From: Anaerolineales bacterium
GTDB taxonomy: Bacteria; Chloroflexota; Anaerolineae; Anaerolineales; E44-bin32
DNA length: 6,465 nucleotides
Assembly: GCA_011772595.1 (NCBI GenBank)
Contig: WVZH01000043.1
Span: 2,398 to 8,862 of the forward strand
Reading direction: 5' to 3'
Made by a program: the position numbers and the translations under genes. The notes below the pieces were generated by a model. It was not told the origin of the DNA, did not search any database, and saw only the letters and a program-made list of their open reading frames with translations. Below, piece by piece: positions 5,878 through 6,465 of this stretch (the first letter of the stretch is position 1; every line of letters begins with the position of its first letter).

Positions 5878-5974
5878 GCCAAACAGCTGTGGCGGGCAGA
5901 ACCAGCATGGATGTTCGCGTCATCGCGATACTAGCCTTGGGCTGGCCAGGCCGCTCACCTCGCGGCCGTTAGGC
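5878..5974 (+). other. Possible degenerate attC before the small cassette
   Basis: R' GTTAGGC at 5968-5974 is clear. The best upstream partner is GCCAAAC at 5878-5884, six of seven matches to the complement but breaking the RYYYAAC consensus at its fourth base. The span of 97 bases resembles the 90-base attC at 1944. I could not identify L boxes or the extrahelical base, so this may be only a chance match. Confidence 0.25.
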
Positions 5975-5977
5975 CGC
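5949..5977. repeat. Competing GC-rich hairpins at the cassette boundary
   Basis: GGCCGC (5949-5954), GCGGCC (5962-5967) and GGCCGC (5972-5977) allow the middle arm to pair with either neighbour, with loops of 7 and 4 bases. The second hairpin holds the GTTA of the R' box in its loop. Confidence 0.55.
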
Positions 5978-6024
5978 CAATCTTACCCGAATTGCGTTGT
6001 CATTTGGCGACGTGAACAGTCGAA

Positions 6025-6054
6025 CTGACATTAGGCTGTTATGGCAAATATGAG
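6025..6054 (+). promoter_or_regulatory. Weak candidate promoter of the small cassette gene
   Basis: CTGACA (6025-6030) and TATGAG (6049-6054) are separated by 18 bases, ending about 30 bases before the start codon. The -35 is good but the -10 is only four of six. Cassette genes are usually read from the integron promoter, so this may not be used. Confidence 0.22.
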
Positions 6055-6083
6055 CATCCGATGTACTGAATGGGGGAATCTTA

Positions 6084-6389
6084 ATGGATGATCGTTCTGG
6101 TGAAATTAATGAAATACTTGAGATGATTGACGGCTTTGTAAATGGGCATATCTCAGCTGAGGAAGCTTCTCGATTTGGCTTGCTACAAATATCTGAAGCG
6201 AAATATGCCGATCCGCCTTCTAAAGATGATCTTTTAGTTGGAGAGGGCTGGGGTGCTTTAATGATGCTGAGTGAGAGTGAGCCAGAAGAATTCAGAACAT
6301 CATATGATGAGTTGCTTCAAATCAGGTCGTGGCTATCAGGAGAAGAAGATTTCCCGTATGAGAGCAAATTGCGATCCTATCGCAAATAG
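6084..6389 (+). CDS. Small acidic cassette protein, unknown function
   Basis: This 101-residue protein starts at ATG 6084, with GGGGGA at 6072-6077 placed 6 bases upstream. It is strongly acidic (about 23 Asp/Glu against about 10 Lys/Arg) and has no signal peptide or membrane segment. It looks mostly helical, with an N-terminal helix around EINEILEMIDGFVNGHISAE, a middle GEGWGALMML segment, and a basic C-terminus ending KLRSYRK. It is AT-richer than the kinase operon, which fits a separate origin. I do not recognise a family. Its size, acidity and cassette setting are compatible with an immunity, antitoxin or inhibitor protein, but nothing in the sequence establishes that. It is the only gene between the two boundary inverted repeats, and its stop lies 6 bases before the R'' box of the next attC. 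Confidence 0.75.
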   Translation: MDDRSGEINEILEMIDGFVNGHISAEEASRFGLLQISEAKYADPPSKDDLLVGEGWGALMMLSESEPEEFRTSYDELLQIRSWLSGEEDFPYESKLRSYRK

Positions 6390-6391
6390 TG

Positions 6392-6465
6392 GGCGGCCTA
6401 ACCAATCGCCAGGCCGTGTAAAAAGTGCAATAGAAGGTAATAGATCCCAGCACAGGAAGGCTTTT
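6392..6465 (+). other. Start of a second attC, cut by the window edge
   Basis: GGCGGCCTAAC at 6392-6402 contains the R'' box GCCTAAC. It is followed by CAATCGCCAGGCCG, where an L'' box would be expected. The L' and R' boxes should lie beyond 6465. The exact complement at 5968-5978 is the main support. Confidence 0.6.

Larger units (their letters stand above)
2028..5968 (+). mobile_element. Candidate large two-gene cassette or array insert
   Basis: The interval runs from the cut point of the attC at 1944-2033 to the next GTTAGGC cut point at 5968/5969. It carries the tandem-SRPBCC gene and the UbiB-type kinase gene. At about 3.9 kb it is far larger than a usual cassette (typically 0.5-1.5 kb). 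Its own terminal attC is not recognisable in canonical form. It may be a genuine large cassette with a decayed attC, a cassette fusion, or DNA inserted between cassettes by another route. Confidence 0.35.
5969..6465 (+). mobile_element. Small integron cassette, 3' end cut by the window
   Basis: The cassette starts at the cut point in GTTAGGC (5968/5969). It ends in an attC whose R'' box GCCTAAC is at 6396-6402, with the remaining attC beyond the edge. The first 10 cassette bases plus the preceding G (GTTAGGCCGCC) are the exact complement of GGCGGCCTAAC at 6392-6402. This is expected of a cassette because both ends join into one attC stem when it is circular. The single gene inside, in array orientation with its stop just before the attC, is the normal cassette layout. 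Confidence 0.72.

Overview
This window reads as part of an integron gene-cassette array from a proteobacterium-like host. The species cannot be named from the sequence. The main evidence is a complete attC recombination site at 1944-2033. It has paired core sites GCCTAAC and GTTAGGC, inner L boxes, and the diagnostic unpaired A that fixes its orientation. A second cassette boundary is marked by an exact 11-base inverted pair, GTTAGGCCGCC at 5968-5978 and GGCGGCCTAAC at 6392-6402, which brackets a small orphan gene. No integrase gene or attI site is in the window; by attC orientation they should lie to the left.

Layout. (1) 1-344, minus strand: the 5' part of a gene for a small multi-pass membrane protein, running off the left edge, with its own promoter and a strong ribosome binding site. 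It points against the array. (2) About 590-1936: an IS481-type insertion sequence with one DDE transposase gene and repeated 13-base end motifs (three copies left, two right). A stop codon sits at codon 3 behind the best ribosome binding site, so the transposase probably starts at a GTG 21 bases downstream. The element ends only about 7 bases before the attC. (3) 2028-5968: an unusually large interval of about 3.9 kb following the attC. It has a roughly 480-base leader with no intact gene (possibly a decayed minus-strand gene), then two overlapping genes. The first encodes a protein made of two SRPBCC/START-like lipid-binding units; the second encodes a UbiB/ABC1/COQ8-type atypical kinase. (4) 5969 to the right edge: a small cassette with a 101-residue acidic protein of unknown function and the first half of the next attC.

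How the genes may work together. The SRPBCC gene and the kinase gene overlap by ATGA and are almost certainly one operon. UbiB/COQ8 proteins act in isoprenoid quinone lipid metabolism. In known systems they work alongside small lipid-binding proteins: COQ10, a START-type protein, in mitochondria, and UbiJ, an SCP2-type protein, in E. coli. A lipid-carrier plus UbiB-kinase pair carried as integron cargo is the most distinctive thing here. The role in quinone or other membrane-lipid handling is inference from family knowledge, not shown by the sequence.
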